A stretch of 55,228 bases of DNA from Candidatus Pullilachnospira intestinigallinarum (GCA_018711275.1 DVIN01000042.1:1-55228), one strand, 5' to 3'; numbered from the stretch's first letter, positions 1 to 8,855 are shown. Notes: generated by a model not told the origin, from the sequence alone. A program made the numbers and translations.

Positions 1-20
1 CCGGTTCCGGCGGGGCTTAT

Positions 21-130
21 TAAAGTGCCTCTATTCTTGGCACTGCCATTCTAGAACTCTCAAAAAAACGGCAGATTGGTACTTCGGGAAGACATACTCA
101 TCTTTTTATTGCAATTCGCGGAAACTCAAG
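21..130. repeat. 110-bp terminal inverted repeat, left copy
   Basis: This 110-bp stretch is the exact reverse complement of the last 110 bases of the window (55119-55228). Similarity continues weakly for about 8 more bases (AGAGAATG) before the two sides diverge. Bases 1-20 lie outside the match. No protein is recognisable in it. The simplest reading is that both window ends lie in copies of one dispersed element, facing opposite ways. The element type was not identified. Bases 131-226 hold nothing recognisable. Confidence 0.9.
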
Positions 131-226
131 AGAGAATGAAATGCAAGGAGGAATGAAACAAGTTGCATAAGCGGACGTAAAACCGGTGAATTTCTCGTGT
201 GATAATGCTGAAAATGCAGGATTTCC

Positions 227-255
227 TTGACAAAAGGTCAAAGCGTGCCTAAAAT
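227..255 (+). promoter_or_regulatory. Sigma-A-type promoter of the aminotransferase gene
   Basis: A perfect TTGACA (-35, 227-232) and TAAAAT (-10, 250-255) are separated by 17 bp, about 90 bp upstream of the start codon at 348. It lies outside the terminal repeat, so it belongs to the gene and not to the mobile sequence. Confidence 0.8.
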
Positions 256-347
256 AGTGTCTGATGTTGTATTATTAAAATAAGAAGAAAAACTGCGGCA
301 GCGTATTCGGGAAATTTGAAGCGCCGCAATATCAGGAGGAGGTTCCC

Positions 348-1631
348 ATGAAGCCCTACACACAGTTGAGCAAGGAAGAGCTGAAGGCTCTCAAAAGTGA
401 CCTGGAAAAACAGTTTAAGGAAGTAAAAAAGAAGGGCCTGAAGCTGGATATGTCCCGCGGAAAGCCGTCGAAAGCCCAGCTGGATCTGAGCAACGGTATG
501 ATGGATGTGCTCACCAGCGATTCTGACTTGGTAAGCTCTGACGGAGTGGACTGCAGAAACTATGGAGTGATGGAAGGAATTTCCGAGGCCAGAAAGCTGT
601 TGGCAGATATGTCTGAGGTTCCGGAGCGGAACATTCTGATTTATGGGAACTCCAGCCTGAGTGTGATGTTTGATACGGTATCCCGGGCCATGACTCACGG
701 AATCATGGGAAATACTCCCTGGTGCAAACTGGATAAGGTGAAGTTCCTCTGTCCGGTTCCCGGCTATGACCGCCATTTTGCCATTACCGAATATTTCGGA
801 ATTGAGATGATCAACGTGCCGCTGCTTCCCACCGGTCCGGATATGGATATGGTGGAGAAACTGGTTTCCCAGGATGCGTCCATCAAAGGAATCTGGTGTG
901 TGCCCAAGTACTCCAACCCGACAGGAATTTCCTACTCCGATGAGACGGTCCGCAGATTTGCCCGGCTGAAACCGGCGGCAAAGGATTTCCGGATCTTCTG
1001 GGATAATGCTTAGTCCATTCATCATCTGTATGACGATGACAGAGACGTGATTCTGGAACTTTTGAATGAGTGCGTCAAAGCGGGAAATCCTGACATGGTG
1101 TTCAAGTTTATTTCCACCTCCAAGGTGTCCTTCCCCGGTTCCGGTATTGCTGCGCTGGCGGCTTCCGAGGCAAACCTGGAGGAAGCAAAACGCCATATGA
1201 GTTTCCAGACGATCGGACATGATAAGCTGAATCAGCTGCGTCATGTGCGTTTCTTCAAGGATATGCAGGGAATGTATAACCATATGCGTAAGCATGCGGA
1301 CATTCTGCGCCCCAAGTTTGAAAAGGTGCAGGAGGTGCTGGAGCGTGAACTGGGCGGCCTGGAGATCGGAAGCTGGACCCATCCCAAGGGAGGATACTTT
1401 ATCTCCTTCGACGCTATGGAAGGCTGTGCCAAAGCCATTGTGGCCAAGGCAAAAGAAGCCGGTCTGGTGATGACGGGAGCCGGCGCCACCTATCCTTACG
1501 GAAAAGACCCCAAGGACAGCAATATCCGTATTGCGCCTTCCTTCCCTACTGTGGAGGAACTGGCAGTGGCTGCCGAGATTTTTGTACTCAGTGTGAAACT
1601 GGTGAGTGTTGATAAACTGCTGAAGGCCTGA
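348..1631 (+). pseudogene. Aspartate aminotransferase-type PLP enzyme (class I, PF12897-like), interrupted by an in-frame TAG
   Basis: Read through its single internal stop, this is a 427-codon class I/II aminotransferase of the type Ic aspartate aminotransferase group, which is the family's normal full length. The start at 348 follows AGGAGGAGG. The N-terminal half (residues 1-221) carries the SRGKPS region and ends in FWDNA. The next codon is TAG (1011-1013), and the same frame continues with SIHHLYDDDRDV. The PLP lysine lies in STSKVSFPGSG (about K259). The stop falls where the family motif DNAY has tyrosine, so one base change from TAC or TAT explains it. No frameshift is present, and both halves look under normal coding constraint, so the lesion is recent, a strain variant, or a sequence error. 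If real, the product is truncated before the PLP lysine and inactive. The family moves amino groups between aspartate and 2-oxoglutarate, but the exact substrate cannot be read here. Confidence 0.85.
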
Positions 1632-1678
1632 TTTGAGGAGAAAAGCCGACGGAACGGCTTTTGTCTGGCGGGCCTATG

Positions 1679-1712
1679 CTGCCGGATCCTTTTTGCTGGA
1701 TCCGGCAGTTTT
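1679..1712 (+). terminator. Rho-independent terminator after the aminotransferase gene
   Basis: An 11-bp perfect stem, CTGCCGGATCC paired with GGATCCGGCAG, encloses an 8-nt loop and is followed by TTTTC. A smaller hairpin (AAAGCCG/CGGCTTT, 1642-1662) lies just upstream, directly after the stop codon. The rest of 1632-1819 contains no convincing gene. Confidence 0.8.
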
Positions 1713-1819
1713 CAATATTATGAAAACCGTCAGATTTTCCGGGAAATTCTGCGAAGACTCCGGGAAGGCCCGGCAGTGTTTCCGAAGTATGAAATCTTTC
1801 TTACTTTTTTTTAAACTCC

Positions 1820-1848
1820 TTTACCGCCCTGCGGTTCAGTGTTACAAT
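1820..1848 (+). promoter_or_regulatory. Promoter of the L,D-transpeptidase gene
   Basis: TTTACC (1820-1825), a 17-bp spacer and TACAAT (1843-1848) lie about 50 bp upstream of the start codon at 1898. Confidence 0.65.
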
Positions 1849-1897
1849 ACTATCGACGCAAAAATGTTTTTATAGAACAGATATATAAGGGGTTGCA

Positions 1898-3301
1898 ATG
1901 GCAGCAAAAAGAAAGAAGAAAAAAGCAAAAAAAATTGTTCTGGGTATTCTGATCGGTTATATCCTGATCATGGCTATCGGCTATCTGGGGATTGCCTATT
2001 ATTTTTCTGATCATTTTCTGAAGGGAACCACCATCAATGGCATTGACTGTGAAAACATGACTGCCAAAGAGGTGAAAGAGGAGATTCAGAATGGAATCGG
2101 ACAGTACCGGCTGCAGCTGGTGCTGATTGACGGTGCCACGGAGACTGTCACGGCGGAACAGCTGAATCTGCAGTATGTGGATGACAATAAGGTGGATGAA
2201 CTTCTGGAGGAACAGAATCAGTGGAAGTGGATCACCTCCTTTGCGGTGGACAAGACGTACGAGCTGGCGGCCAATACCACTTACGACCAGGATAGGATCG
2301 ACGGACTGCTGGATGCCATGAGCTGTTTCCAGGAGGCAAACATCGTGGCGCCCCAGGACGCAAAGCTGGAGTTTGACGGAACCCAGTATGTGATTACTCC
2401 TGAGGTGGTAGGAAACACGCTGGACCGGGAGAAGGTAAAGGCTGCGGTGATCGCCGCGGTGGATGCCGGAAAGACGGAGATTAATCTGGATGAGGAGGGC
2501 TGTTATCTGAAGCCGTCCGTTTATCAGGATGACGCCTCCCTGGTGGCGGAGCGTGATCAGCTGAATCAGTATATGAAGACGAATCTCACCTACGATTTCG
2601 GGGACCGGACGGAGACGGTGGATGCTTCTCTGATCAAGGACTGGATCGTAAAGGGGGAGGACGGACAGTATACGGTGGACGAAGATAAAGTGATGGATTA
2701 TGTGAAACAGCTGGCCTATAAGTATGATACCTTCGGGCTGGCGCATGATTTTACCACTTCCCACGGGGAAAAGATCACACTGCAGCGGGGCGGTGATTAC
2801 GGCTGGGTGATGAAGAAGCAGGCCACTGCCGACGAACTGGTGCAGTATATCAAAGAAGGAAAGACAGGAACCATCGAACCGGTGTATCTTTATGAAGGAA
2901 AAAGCAGGGATACCAACGATATCGGCGATACCTATGTGGAAATCAGCATTGAGGAACAGCGGATGTGGTGTTATAAGGACGGGCAGCTGATTGTGGATAC
3001 CCCGGTGGTAACGGGAAATCCCAATAAGGAAGGATGTGCCACACCGGCAGGCTGTGTCTGGGCTATCGATGCCAAAAAGCACGGAGCCGTGCTCACCGGA
3101 GAAGGGTATACCCAGCCGGTTACCTATTGGATGCCGTTCAATGGAAATGTGGGAATTCATGACGCGGACACCTGGCGTTCCGAGTACGGCGGGGAGATCT
3201 ATAAGACCAATGGATCCCACGGCTGTGTGAATACACCCACAGAAAATGCCAGAAAAATCTTTGAGGCAGTTGAAATCGGTACGCCGGTTATTGTATACTA
3301 A
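1898..3301 (+). CDS. Membrane-anchored L,D-transpeptidase (YkuD) with putative peptidoglycan-binding domain
   Basis: The 467-residue protein has a Lys-rich cytosolic start and one membrane segment (about residues 12-36, an IVLGILIGYILIMAIGYLG core). A long extracellular region of the VanW-associated peptidoglycan-binding type (PF12229-like, about 60-330) follows, then a C-terminal YkuD catalytic domain. Catalytic residues are visible in GIHDADTW (H421) and SHGCVNTP (C443), the HX..SHGC signature of L,D-transpeptidases. These enzymes make 3-3 cross-links or attach molecules to peptidoglycan stems outside the membrane. AGGGG precedes the ATG by a normal distance. It has its own promoter and is followed by ddl and murF, which make the stem peptide it would act on, so the neighbourhood is coherent. 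The exact linkage made cannot be told from sequence. Confidence 0.9.
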   Translation: MAAKRKKKKAKKIVLGILIGYILIMAIGYLGIAYYFSDHFLKGTTINGIDCENMTAKEVKEEIQNGIGQYRLQLVLIDGATETVTAEQLNLQYVDDNKVDELLEEQNQWKWITSFAVDKTYELAANTTYDQDRIDGLLDAMSCFQEANIVAPQDAKLEFDGTQYVITPEVVGNTLDREKVKAAVIAAVDAGKTEINLDEEGCYLKPSVYQDDASLVAERDQLNQYMKTNLTYDFGDRTETVDASLIKDWIVKGEDGQYTVDEDKVMDYVKQLAYKYDTFGLAHDFTTSHGEKITLQRGGDYGWVMKKQATADELVQYIKEGKTGTIEPVYLYEGKSRDTNDIGDTYVEISIEEQRMWCYKDGQLIVDTPVVTGNPNKEGCATPAGCVWAIDAKKHGAVLTGEGYTQPVTYWMPFNGNVGIHDADTWRSEYGGEIYKTNGSHGCVNTPTENARKIFEAVEIGTPVIVY

Positions 3302-3321
3302 ATTTAATTACGAATAAAACG

Positions 3322-3384
3322 GAGAGGGGATGCCGCGCCTGTCAGGGACGACAGATGCATGCGGCAGCCCCGTTCTCTTTTGTG
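3322..3384 (+). terminator. Probable terminator between the L,D-transpeptidase gene and ddl
   Basis: A long stem of about 10 bp (GGGATGCCGC paired with GCGGCAGCCC, one mismatch) encloses a second small hairpin (CTGTC/GACAG) and is followed by GTTCTCTTTT. An ATG inside this structure opens the ddl frame 24 codons early, but its position in a terminator argues that it is not the real start. Confidence 0.6.
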
Positions 3385-3401
3385 AGAGTGAGGAAATCAG
3401 A

Positions 3402-4442
3402 ATGAAGATTGTGGTATTGGCAGGGGGAACCAGTACGGAGCGCGATGTATCGATTGTGACGGGAACCGAGGTTTGCCGCGCGCTGCGTACCAGGGGCCAT
3501 CAGGCGATTTTGCTGGACGTATTTTTCGGAGAAGAGGGTCTGAATCCCGAAACCGCTTTTGCGGGAGATTATGATGTGGAGGAACAGGCAGAAAGGATCC
3601 GGGCGAGAAACGGACAGCTGGAGAATGAAAAAAAGACCAGAAGAGAATTCTTTGGTCCCCAGGTGCTTTCCTTGTGTCAGGCGGCGGATGTGGTGTTCAT
3701 GGCACTGCACGGAGCCAACGGGGAGGACGGACGCGTGCAGGCGGTTTTTGATCTTTTCGGTATTCGTTATACGGGTACGGACTGCTTAAGCAGCGCCATG
3801 GCCATGGATAAAGGGATTACCAAAAAGCTGTTTGAAATGGGAGGAGTTCCCACGCCCAGAGGATTTGAATTGAAATGCGGGGAGGATCCGGATCTGGCGG
3901 CCCGGGGCATGAAACTTCCGGTGGTGGTGAAGACCTGCTGCGGCGGTTCCAGCGTGGGAGTGTACATTGTGCATACGCCGGAAGAGTACCGGGAAGCACT
4001 GGAGGGCGCCTTTTCCTATGAAGACCAGGCTGTGGTGGAAGCGTATGTGGATGGAAGAGAGTTTTCGGTGGGCGTGGTAGATGGCAGAGCATATCCTGTT
4101 ATCGAGATTGCCCCGGTGGAAGGATTTTATGATTACAAGAACAAGTATTCGGCGGGAGCGGCAGTGGAGACCTGTCCGGCTCATCTTACGGAAGAAGAGA
4201 CCGGCAGGATGCAGGAATATGCGAGGAAAGGCTGCCAGCTCCTGGGAATTCGCGGGTATGCCCGTCTGGATTTCATGATGAATTCGGATGGAGAGATCTT
4301 CTGCCTGGAGGCCAATACGCTTCCCGGAATGACACCCACCAGCCTTCTTCCCCAGGAAGCGGCGGTGCTGGGCATGAGTTTCGCGGATCTGTGTGAGGAA
4401 TTGATCCGAATTTCTCTGAAAAAATATCAGCAGGAGCCGTAA
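3402..4442 (+). CDS. ddl: D-alanine--D-alanine ligase
   Basis: This ATP-grasp enzyme joins two D-alanines in the cytosol to make the dipeptide that MurF adds to the peptidoglycan precursor. From 3402 it is 346 residues, the usual family length. The N-terminus MKIVVLAGGTSTERDVS is the typical Ddl start, so I chose it over an in-frame ATG 72 bp upstream that falls in a hairpin. GAGGAAATC provides the ribosome site. The ATP-grasp core shows VVKTCCGGSSVGV, then VEAYVDGREFSVGVV, and the metal-binding end FCLEANTLPGMTPTSL. The insert at about residues 45-85 is Lys/Arg/Glu-rich. murF follows 14 bp downstream, so the two genes are almost certainly cotranscribed. Confidence 0.95.
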   Translation: MKIVVLAGGTSTERDVSIVTGTEVCRALRTRGHQAILLDVFFGEEGLNPETAFAGDYDVEEQAERIRARNGQLENEKKTRREFFGPQVLSLCQAADVVFMALHGANGEDGRVQAVFDLFGIRYTGTDCLSSAMAMDKGITKKLFEMGGVPTPRGFELKCGEDPDLAARGMKLPVVVKTCCGGSSVGVYIVHTPEEYREALEGAFSYEDQAVVEAYVDGREFSVGVVDGRAYPVIEIAPVEGFYDYKNKYSAGAAVETCPAHLTEEETGRMQEYARKGCQLLGIRGYARLDFMMNSDGEIFCLEANTLPGMTPTSLLPQEAAVLGMSFADLCEELIRISLKKYQQEP

Positions 4443-4456
4443 GAAGGGAGATTGTC

Positions 4457-5824
4457 ATGAAAAATCTGACGCTGGAAAATATTGCCGCCGCGTGCGGCGG
4501 AACCTATCAGGGGCCGGAGCATCTGCGGCAGCAGTGTGTGTCCTCCATTACCACAGACAGCAGAAAGACGGAACCGGGGTGTCTGTTTGTGCCCATTGTG
4601 GGAAGTCGGGCGGATGGCCATGATTTTATTCCCCAGGTGATGGAAGCGGGGGCGCTGGCTTCCCTTTCGGAAAAGGATCTGAAGGACGCGCCATATCCGG
4701 TGATCCGTGTACAGTCCTCTCTGCAGGCAGTGAAAGATATTGCGGCATATTATCTGAAACAGCTGGATATCCCGGTGGTGGGAATCACCGGAAGCGTGGG
4801 GAAGACCAGCACCAAAGAGGCCATTGCTTCCGTATTGTCCCAGAAGTACCGGGTATTGAAAACACAGGGAAATTTCAACAATGAGCTGGGGCTTCCCCTG
4901 ACGGTGTTCCGGCTGCGCCAGGAGGATGAGATTGCGGTACTGGAGATGGGAATCAGTGATTTTGGCGAGATGCATCGGCTGGCTTCCATTGCAAGACCGG
5001 ATATCTGTGTGATCACCAATATCGGCTGCTGCCATCTGGAAAATCTGGGAGACCGGGACGGGGTTTTCAGGGCGAAGACAGAGATTTTCGATCACCTGAA
5101 GGGTCAGGGAACGGTGATTCTCAACGGAGATGATGACAAGCTGGCTGCTGTGAAGCAGGTACAGGGGAAACCGCCGGTATTTTTCGGCCTGGAGGAAAAA
5201 CATCCCATCCATGCAGGCAGAATAGAAAGCCGGGGCCTGAAGGGGACAGCCTGTACCATCTGTACGCCTGTCGGCGATTTTGATGTGATTATTCCCATTC
5301 CGGGTCAGCATATGGTATACAACGCGCTGGCCGGCACGGCGGTGGGCCTGGCCTTCGGTCTGGATCTGGATCAGATCCGCCGGGGAATTGAAAGTCTGCA
5401 GCCGGTAAACGGAAGATTTCATATGATTGAGACCGATCAATATACGATTGTGGATGACTGTTATAATGCCAATCCCATGTCCATGAAAGCTTCTCTGCAG
5501 ATCCTGCGGGACGCGCTGGGAAGAAAAGTGGCGGTGCTGGGAGATATGGGGGAACTGGGAATCCGGGAGGATGCTCTGCATGCCGAGGTGGGAACCTTCG
5601 CCGCTTCCTGCGGTCTGGATCTTCTGATCTGTACAGGCCCCCACTGCGCGTATATGGCCCAGGCAGCCCGCAAGGCCGGAATGGAGCAGGTGGTACATCT
5701 GGAATCCCTGGAAGAACTCCTCAATCGGCTTCCCGGGCTGGTGAAAGAGGGAGATACCATATTGGTGAAGGCATCCCATTATATGCACTTTGAAAAAGTG
5801 GTGGATGCGCTGCAAAACAGTTGA
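4457..5824 (+). CDS. murF: UDP-N-acetylmuramoyl-tripeptide--D-alanyl-D-alanine ligase
   Basis: MurF performs the last cytosolic amino-acid addition, attaching D-Ala-D-Ala to UDP-MurNAc-tripeptide with ATP. The 455-residue length fits the family. Domains in order are the N-terminal substrate-binding Mur domain (about 25-100, with TTDSRKTEPGCLFVP), the central ATPase (P-loop GITGSVGKTS, 109-118, then NFNNELGLPLTVFR and LEMGISDFGEM), and the C-terminal Mur domain with VDDCYNANPMSMKASL and VLGDMGELG. AGAAGGGAG precedes the ATG. It directly follows ddl, whose product is its substrate, and ends at a strong bidirectional terminator. Confidence 0.96.
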   Translation: MKNLTLENIAAACGGTYQGPEHLRQQCVSSITTDSRKTEPGCLFVPIVGSRADGHDFIPQVMEAGALASLSEKDLKDAPYPVIRVQSSLQAVKDIAAYYLKQLDIPVVGITGSVGKTSTKEAIASVLSQKYRVLKTQGNFNNELGLPLTVFRLRQEDEIAVLEMGISDFGEMHRLASIARPDICVITNIGCCHLENLGDRDGVFRAKTEIFDHLKGQGTVILNGDDDKLAAVKQVQGKPPVFFGLEEKHPIHAGRIESRGLKGTACTICTPVGDFDVIIPIPGQHMVYNALAGTAVGLAFGLDLDQIRRGIESLQPVNGRFHMIETDQYTIVDDCYNANPMSMKASLQILRDALGRKVAVLGDMGELGIREDALHAEVGTFAASCGLDLLICTGPHCAYMAQAARKAGMEQVVHLESLEELLNRLPGLVKEGDTILVKASHYMHFEKVVDALQNS

Positions 5825-5869
5825 AAAAAGCTGGAGCCAGGTCTGCGGATGATCTGGTTCCAGCTTTTT
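5825..5869. terminator. Bidirectional terminator between murF and the LTA-synthase-like gene
   Basis: A near-perfect 16-bp stem (AAAAAGCTGGAGCCAG paired with CTGGTTCCAGCTTTTT) has A-runs on one side and T-runs on the other. It can stop transcripts from both converging genes. Confidence 0.85.
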
Positions 5870-5905
5870 GGCATCTGTCTGACAGGGACCGGCGGTTGCC
5901 GGCGT

Positions 5906-7441
5906 CTACGGCATACGGCCTTCCCGTATCATGAGTTCCTCTGAGTTTTCATTAATATCGGCCATCCGGTCCATCAGCTCTGATTTTTTCTGCAGCTCCT
6001 GATTCATTTCCTCTAATCCCAGAAATTCCGTCAATGTGGGTTCCGATGAAAAAAGATTGGTTCCCAGTCCCAGACGATTTCCTTCTATTTGGGCGCCCAG
6101 GGCAGCCAGAGTGGTGGGAAAATGATCCATGGTAGAATACATGCGTTCCGTGTGCAGTTCTGCTTCCGCTGCCGGGTTTATATAAGCGGTATAGGCTTTT
6201 CGGTCATAGTCCTCCGATACATTTTCGCAGAAATCACTGTCCATGGTCAGATGATCTCCCGCCAGCACGACAGTGGTATTTTCGTAAAAATCCTGCTGCT
6301 GAATCCACTGAAGAAACTCGTTCAGCTGTCTGCCGGAACAGGCCATAACGTTGGCGTACTGATTGTCACCGTAAAGACTGCCGCATTTTTCACAGACATA
6401 GCCATCCTCAAAATGAGTATCTACCGTCAGCATGGTCAGATGGAAGGGTTCTTCCTGACTGGAAAGATCCAGAAGTTTTTCCTTTGCGAAATCAAAAAGA
6501 TGGTAATCCTCATAGCCCCACCAGACATAATAATCTGCCGGAAGCATGCCGCAGGATATTGCGTAAGGGTAATCCATGATCTCATAATTGCCATGTTCTG
6601 TGAAATACAGCCTGCGGCCGCCAAAAGTGGCGTCCGAACCGATGAGAAGTGTCTGCGTATATCCTTCCTTTTCCAGTATATCTCCGAGCGTGGTAATGCC
6701 CGGAAAGAAATGCTCCTGGGTATCCATATCATTCCCCTGAATGGAAATATTCAAAGGGAGCCCTGCTGTGTGGGCGAACATGGCCCCCATAGTCCAGGTG
6801 GAACCGTACATCGCATGGGCTCCGTTAATCTGCGGTCCGGTTCCTGAAAAGTCTTCATTTTCCTGGGCGATCGCCGTCAGATCGGGGATCACATTTTCGG
6901 AAAAACCACCGCCGTTTTCCAGGTCCGTATAAGTGGTTTCCATGGATTCCAGGAAAATATAGATCAGATTCCGTTTTTCTTCCGGGAAAGTGATGACTGT
7001 TTCCGCAGGATCCACATAATAGGTTTCAATAAAATCGGAGCTGGTATTCTGTGCTTCCAGATACTGTTTCAGATTCAGCTTTTTGGCGGCTGCGTACAGG
7101 GTTCCGAGAGAAATCAGTATCAGAACGGTCAGGAGGATTCCGTTTGTCAGATGGAAAAAACGCTTTTTCCGAATGAGAAAGAAGAAAATCTGGATGAGAA
7201 GAAAAATGATCACAGATGGCAGGAGACACTCCAGAATATATTCCCGGACCAGTGCTGTGTTTGTACCCTCCAGCGGGGTCTTCAGATGAAAAACCAGCTC
7301 TTCCATGGACAGATGATTCCAGGTCCGAAATACCCATCCCCCGCTGAAAAATAAGAGCGGCGCCAGAAATGCAAAGACTACAGAGAGTATGGTATCTGCT
7401 GCCACCGCCAGGTATCTGGCTCCTTTTCGTATCGTTTTCAT
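5906..7441 (-). CDS. LTA synthase-like membrane sulfatase-fold protein
   Basis: This alkaline phosphatase/sulfatase-superfamily protein resembles lipoteichoic acid synthases and phosphoglycerol transferases. From the ATG at 7441 (AAAGGAAG ribosome site) it has 511 residues. An in-frame upstream start would add 27 Cys-rich residues overlapping a terminator, so I reject it. Three membrane segments are visible (about 12-38, 72-90, 98-117), fewer than the five of Staphylococcus LtaS. The extracellular catalytic domain begins near 157: FLESMETTYTD carries the candidate nucleophile threonine (T169 or T170), MYGSTWTMGAMFAHTAGLP follows, and VLAGDHLTMD supplies later metal ligands. It probably transfers phosphoglycerol or another phosphoalcohol to a surface glycan or lipid. 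Its link to plsC and to the dlt-like operon at 38.3 kb is suggestive of envelope polymer chemistry but unproven. Confidence 0.8.
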   Translation of the reverse strand: MKTIRKGARYLAVAADTILSVVFAFLAPLLFFSGGWVFRTWNHLSMEELVFHLKTPLEGTNTALVREYILECLLPSVIIFLLIQIFFFLIRKKRFFHLTNGILLTVLILISLGTLYAAAKKLNLKQYLEAQNTSSDFIETYYVDPAETVITFPEEKRNLIYIFLESMETTYTDLENGGGFSENVIPDLTAIAQENEDFSGTGPQINGAHAMYGSTWTMGAMFAHTAGLPLNISIQGNDMDTQEHFFPGITTLGDILEKEGYTQTLLIGSDATFGGRRLYFTEHGNYEIMDYPYAISCGMLPADYYVWWGYEDYHLFDFAKEKLLDLSSQEEPFHLTMLTVDTHFEDGYVCEKCGSLYGDNQYANVMACSGRQLNEFLQWIQQQDFYENTTVVLAGDHLTMDSDFCENVSEDYDRKAYTAYINPAAEAELHTERMYSTMDHFPTTLAALGAQIEGNRLGLGTNLFSSEPTLTEFLGLEEMNQELQKKSELMDRMADINENSEELMIREGRMP

Positions 7442-7463
7442 TGCTTTACACTTCCTTTGTTTA

Positions 7464-7513
7464 ACAAAACCGGCTGTGGCACAGTCAGAATCTTTGACGC
7501 CGCAGCCGGTTGC
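7464..7513 (-). terminator. Terminator after plsC
   Basis: On the minus strand AACCGGCTG pairs with CAGCCGGTT and is followed by TTGTT. It sits between plsC and the LTA-synthase-like gene, so these two are probably separate units or attenuated. Confidence 0.65.
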
Positions 7514-7543
7514 AGTTTCCAAATGTACGGAGATCGGGTCCGA

Positions 7544-8284
7544 TCATACCAGTTTCTGATTTTTTTCCAGTGTTTCCCGAATTATTCGCTGGCAGTACTG
7601 TCCCAGATGCTTTTTCGTCTCTTTGTCCAGCCGGTCGGGGTAAATGGGCGGGCAGTACTCGATCACCACATGTGCTTTCCGAATCCTGGGAGACTGTTTT
7701 TCAAAGATAGATGCTGTATTATTCAGCGCTATGGGAACAATGGGACAGCCGGATTTGGTGGCCAGCTTGAAACTTCCTTCATGGAAAGGGAGCAGATCCA
7801 GCTCACTTTCCCCGCGGTTGCGGGTTCCCTCAGGGAAAATGCAGATAGAGATGCCCTCCTTCATTTTATCAATACCGGTGAGGATGGTTTTCAGTCCCTT
7901 TTTGATATCCTTTCTGTCCAGAAACAGGCAGTGAAGAAGACGCATCCAGTTGGACAGCAGCGGGATCTTTGCCATCTCCGCTTTTGCCACATAACCTGTG
8001 AGATCCGGGCAGCGAACATAAGTCAGCAGAATGTCAAAATAGCTTCGGTGATTGCCGATATAGAGTACCGGAGTATCCTGTGGGACATGTTCGTGGCCGA
8101 TGACAGTAACGGTCGCTCCGGTGATTTTCAGAATCAGCCGGAATACCGCCTGAATAATCCGAAGAGAGCTGAGATCTCTGGCCCGGGGATTCACCTTTCC
8201 CACAACCCACTCTGCCAGAAGAAGGGGAATGGATAGAATCAGATAACCTACGACAACAATGCAGATAACAATAAAACGAATCAT
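7544..8284 (-). CDS. plsC: 1-acyl-sn-glycerol-3-phosphate acyltransferase
   Basis: PlsC adds the second acyl chain to lysophosphatidic acid at the inner membrane, giving phosphatidic acid. The start at 8284 follows GGAGGAAGAC and gives 246 residues. A GTG-type upstream extension lacks such a site. One N-terminal membrane segment (about 3-27) is followed by the acyltransferase block: catalytic NHRSYFD (H79-x4-D84), FLDR near 121-124 and FPEGTRNR (150-157), the glycerophosphate-binding motif. It diverges from a small lipoprotein gene and is followed by a terminator. Confidence 0.93.
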   Translation of the reverse strand: MIRFIVICIVVVGYLILSIPLLLAEWVVGKVNPRARDLSSLRIIQAVFRLILKITGATVTVIGHEHVPQDTPVLYIGNHRSYFDILLTYVRCPDLTGYVAKAEMAKIPLLSNWMRLLHCLFLDRKDIKKGLKTILTGIDKMKEGISICIFPEGTRNRGESELDLLPFHEGSFKLATKSGCPIVPIALNNTASIFEKQSPRIRKAHVVIEYCPPIYPDRLDKETKKHLGQYCQRIIRETLEKNQKLV

Positions 8285-8296
8285 GTCTTCCTCCAA

Positions 8297-8332
8297 TGTA
8301 CCATTCGGTATAATAACTCGTGTACCATTATA
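8297..8332 (-). promoter_or_regulatory. plsC promoter region with paired TGTACCATT direct repeats
   Basis: On the minus strand a TATAAT -10 (plus-strand ATTATA, 8327-8332) lies about 45 bp upstream of the plsC start with a weak -35. The nonamer TGTACCATT occurs at 8297-8305 and again at 8321-8329, 24 bp apart and so on the same face of the helix. The second copy overlaps the -10. This arrangement could be an operator for a lipid regulator, which is an inference. Confidence 0.45.
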
Positions 8333-8394
8333 CAGGAATTTTTGAAAAAAATCCACATAAAATAGTAGCGATGAAGGAAAAGAAAAGAGACGAA

Positions 8395-8805
8395 ATGATA
8401 AGACGGATCACATTTGTTCTGGCTATTGCGCTTCTTGCCATGGGAATTGTGGGGTGCGGGCTGATACAGAAAAAGAGCAGGGAGGAAAAGGCACTGGATT
8501 ACACGGTCCTGAAGGAAGAGGATTTTCCTTTGGAGATTACCAAGCTGATTGAAGCGAAAAAACAGGAAGCGTTTCAGATGAGTTATCTGTGTGAAGGGGA
8601 GCTGTATCTTTTAAAGGGCTACGGGATCCAGAGTTCAGGCGGATACAGCATCCGGGTGGAGTATGTGAAGGAGTGCGGGGATGCGATTCATATACGGACG
8701 GAACTGGTAGGGCCGGATCCGGAAGATGCGTCCGGAGAAGCGGTTTCCAGCCCTTATCTGGTGGTGAAGGTGGACGCCGCCCCCAAAACGGTGGTATTTG
8801 ACTGA
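8395..8805 (+). CDS. Small lipoprotein with PrcB-like C-terminal domain
   Basis: The 136-residue protein starts with MIRRITFVLAIALLAMGIVGCG, a lipoprotein signal with the modified cysteine at C21. The mature part ends with GYGIQSSGGYSIRVEYV, then P and SPYLVVKVD, which matches the pattern of the PrcB C-terminal domain (PF14343). PrcB is a subunit of the Treponema dentilisin protease complex, but in Clostridia the domain's role is unknown. An alternative start at 8371 adds eight charged residues (MKEKKRDE). Neither start has a strong ribosome site. It is divergent from plsC and precedes sipL by 50 bp. No protease partner is nearby. Confidence 0.65.
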   Translation: MIRRITFVLAIALLAMGIVGCGLIQKKSREEKALDYTVLKEEDFPLEITKLIEAKKQEAFQMSYLCEGELYLLKGYGIQSSGGYSIRVEYVKECGDAIHIRTELVGPDPEDASGEAVSSPYLVVKVDAAPKTVVFD

Positions 8806-8855
8806 TGCGGCAGTCCTGTCTGCTGCCGTTTGGACAATTATAAGGAAAGGGGAAG

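Noticed and set aside
1011..1013. TAG read as pyrrolysine or a reassigned codon
   Set aside because: Several intact genes end in TAG, and the site fits a tyrosine codon changed by one base.
1850..3220. Long open frame on the minus strand opposite the L,D-transpeptidase gene
   Set aside because: It is His/Ile/Leu-rich with no family pattern and no ribosome site. Similar antisense frames lie opposite murF, the alpha-mannosidase and the helicase. All are by-products of codon bias in the true genes.
3330..3401. Longer N-terminus for ddl
   Set aside because: The extra start lies within a terminator hairpin and has no ribosome site. The family start MKIVVLAGG is at 3402.
7442..7522. Longer N-terminus for the LTA-synthase-like protein
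   Set aside because: It overlaps the terminator of plsC and lacks a ribosome site, whereas AAAGGAAG lies before the ATG at 7441.
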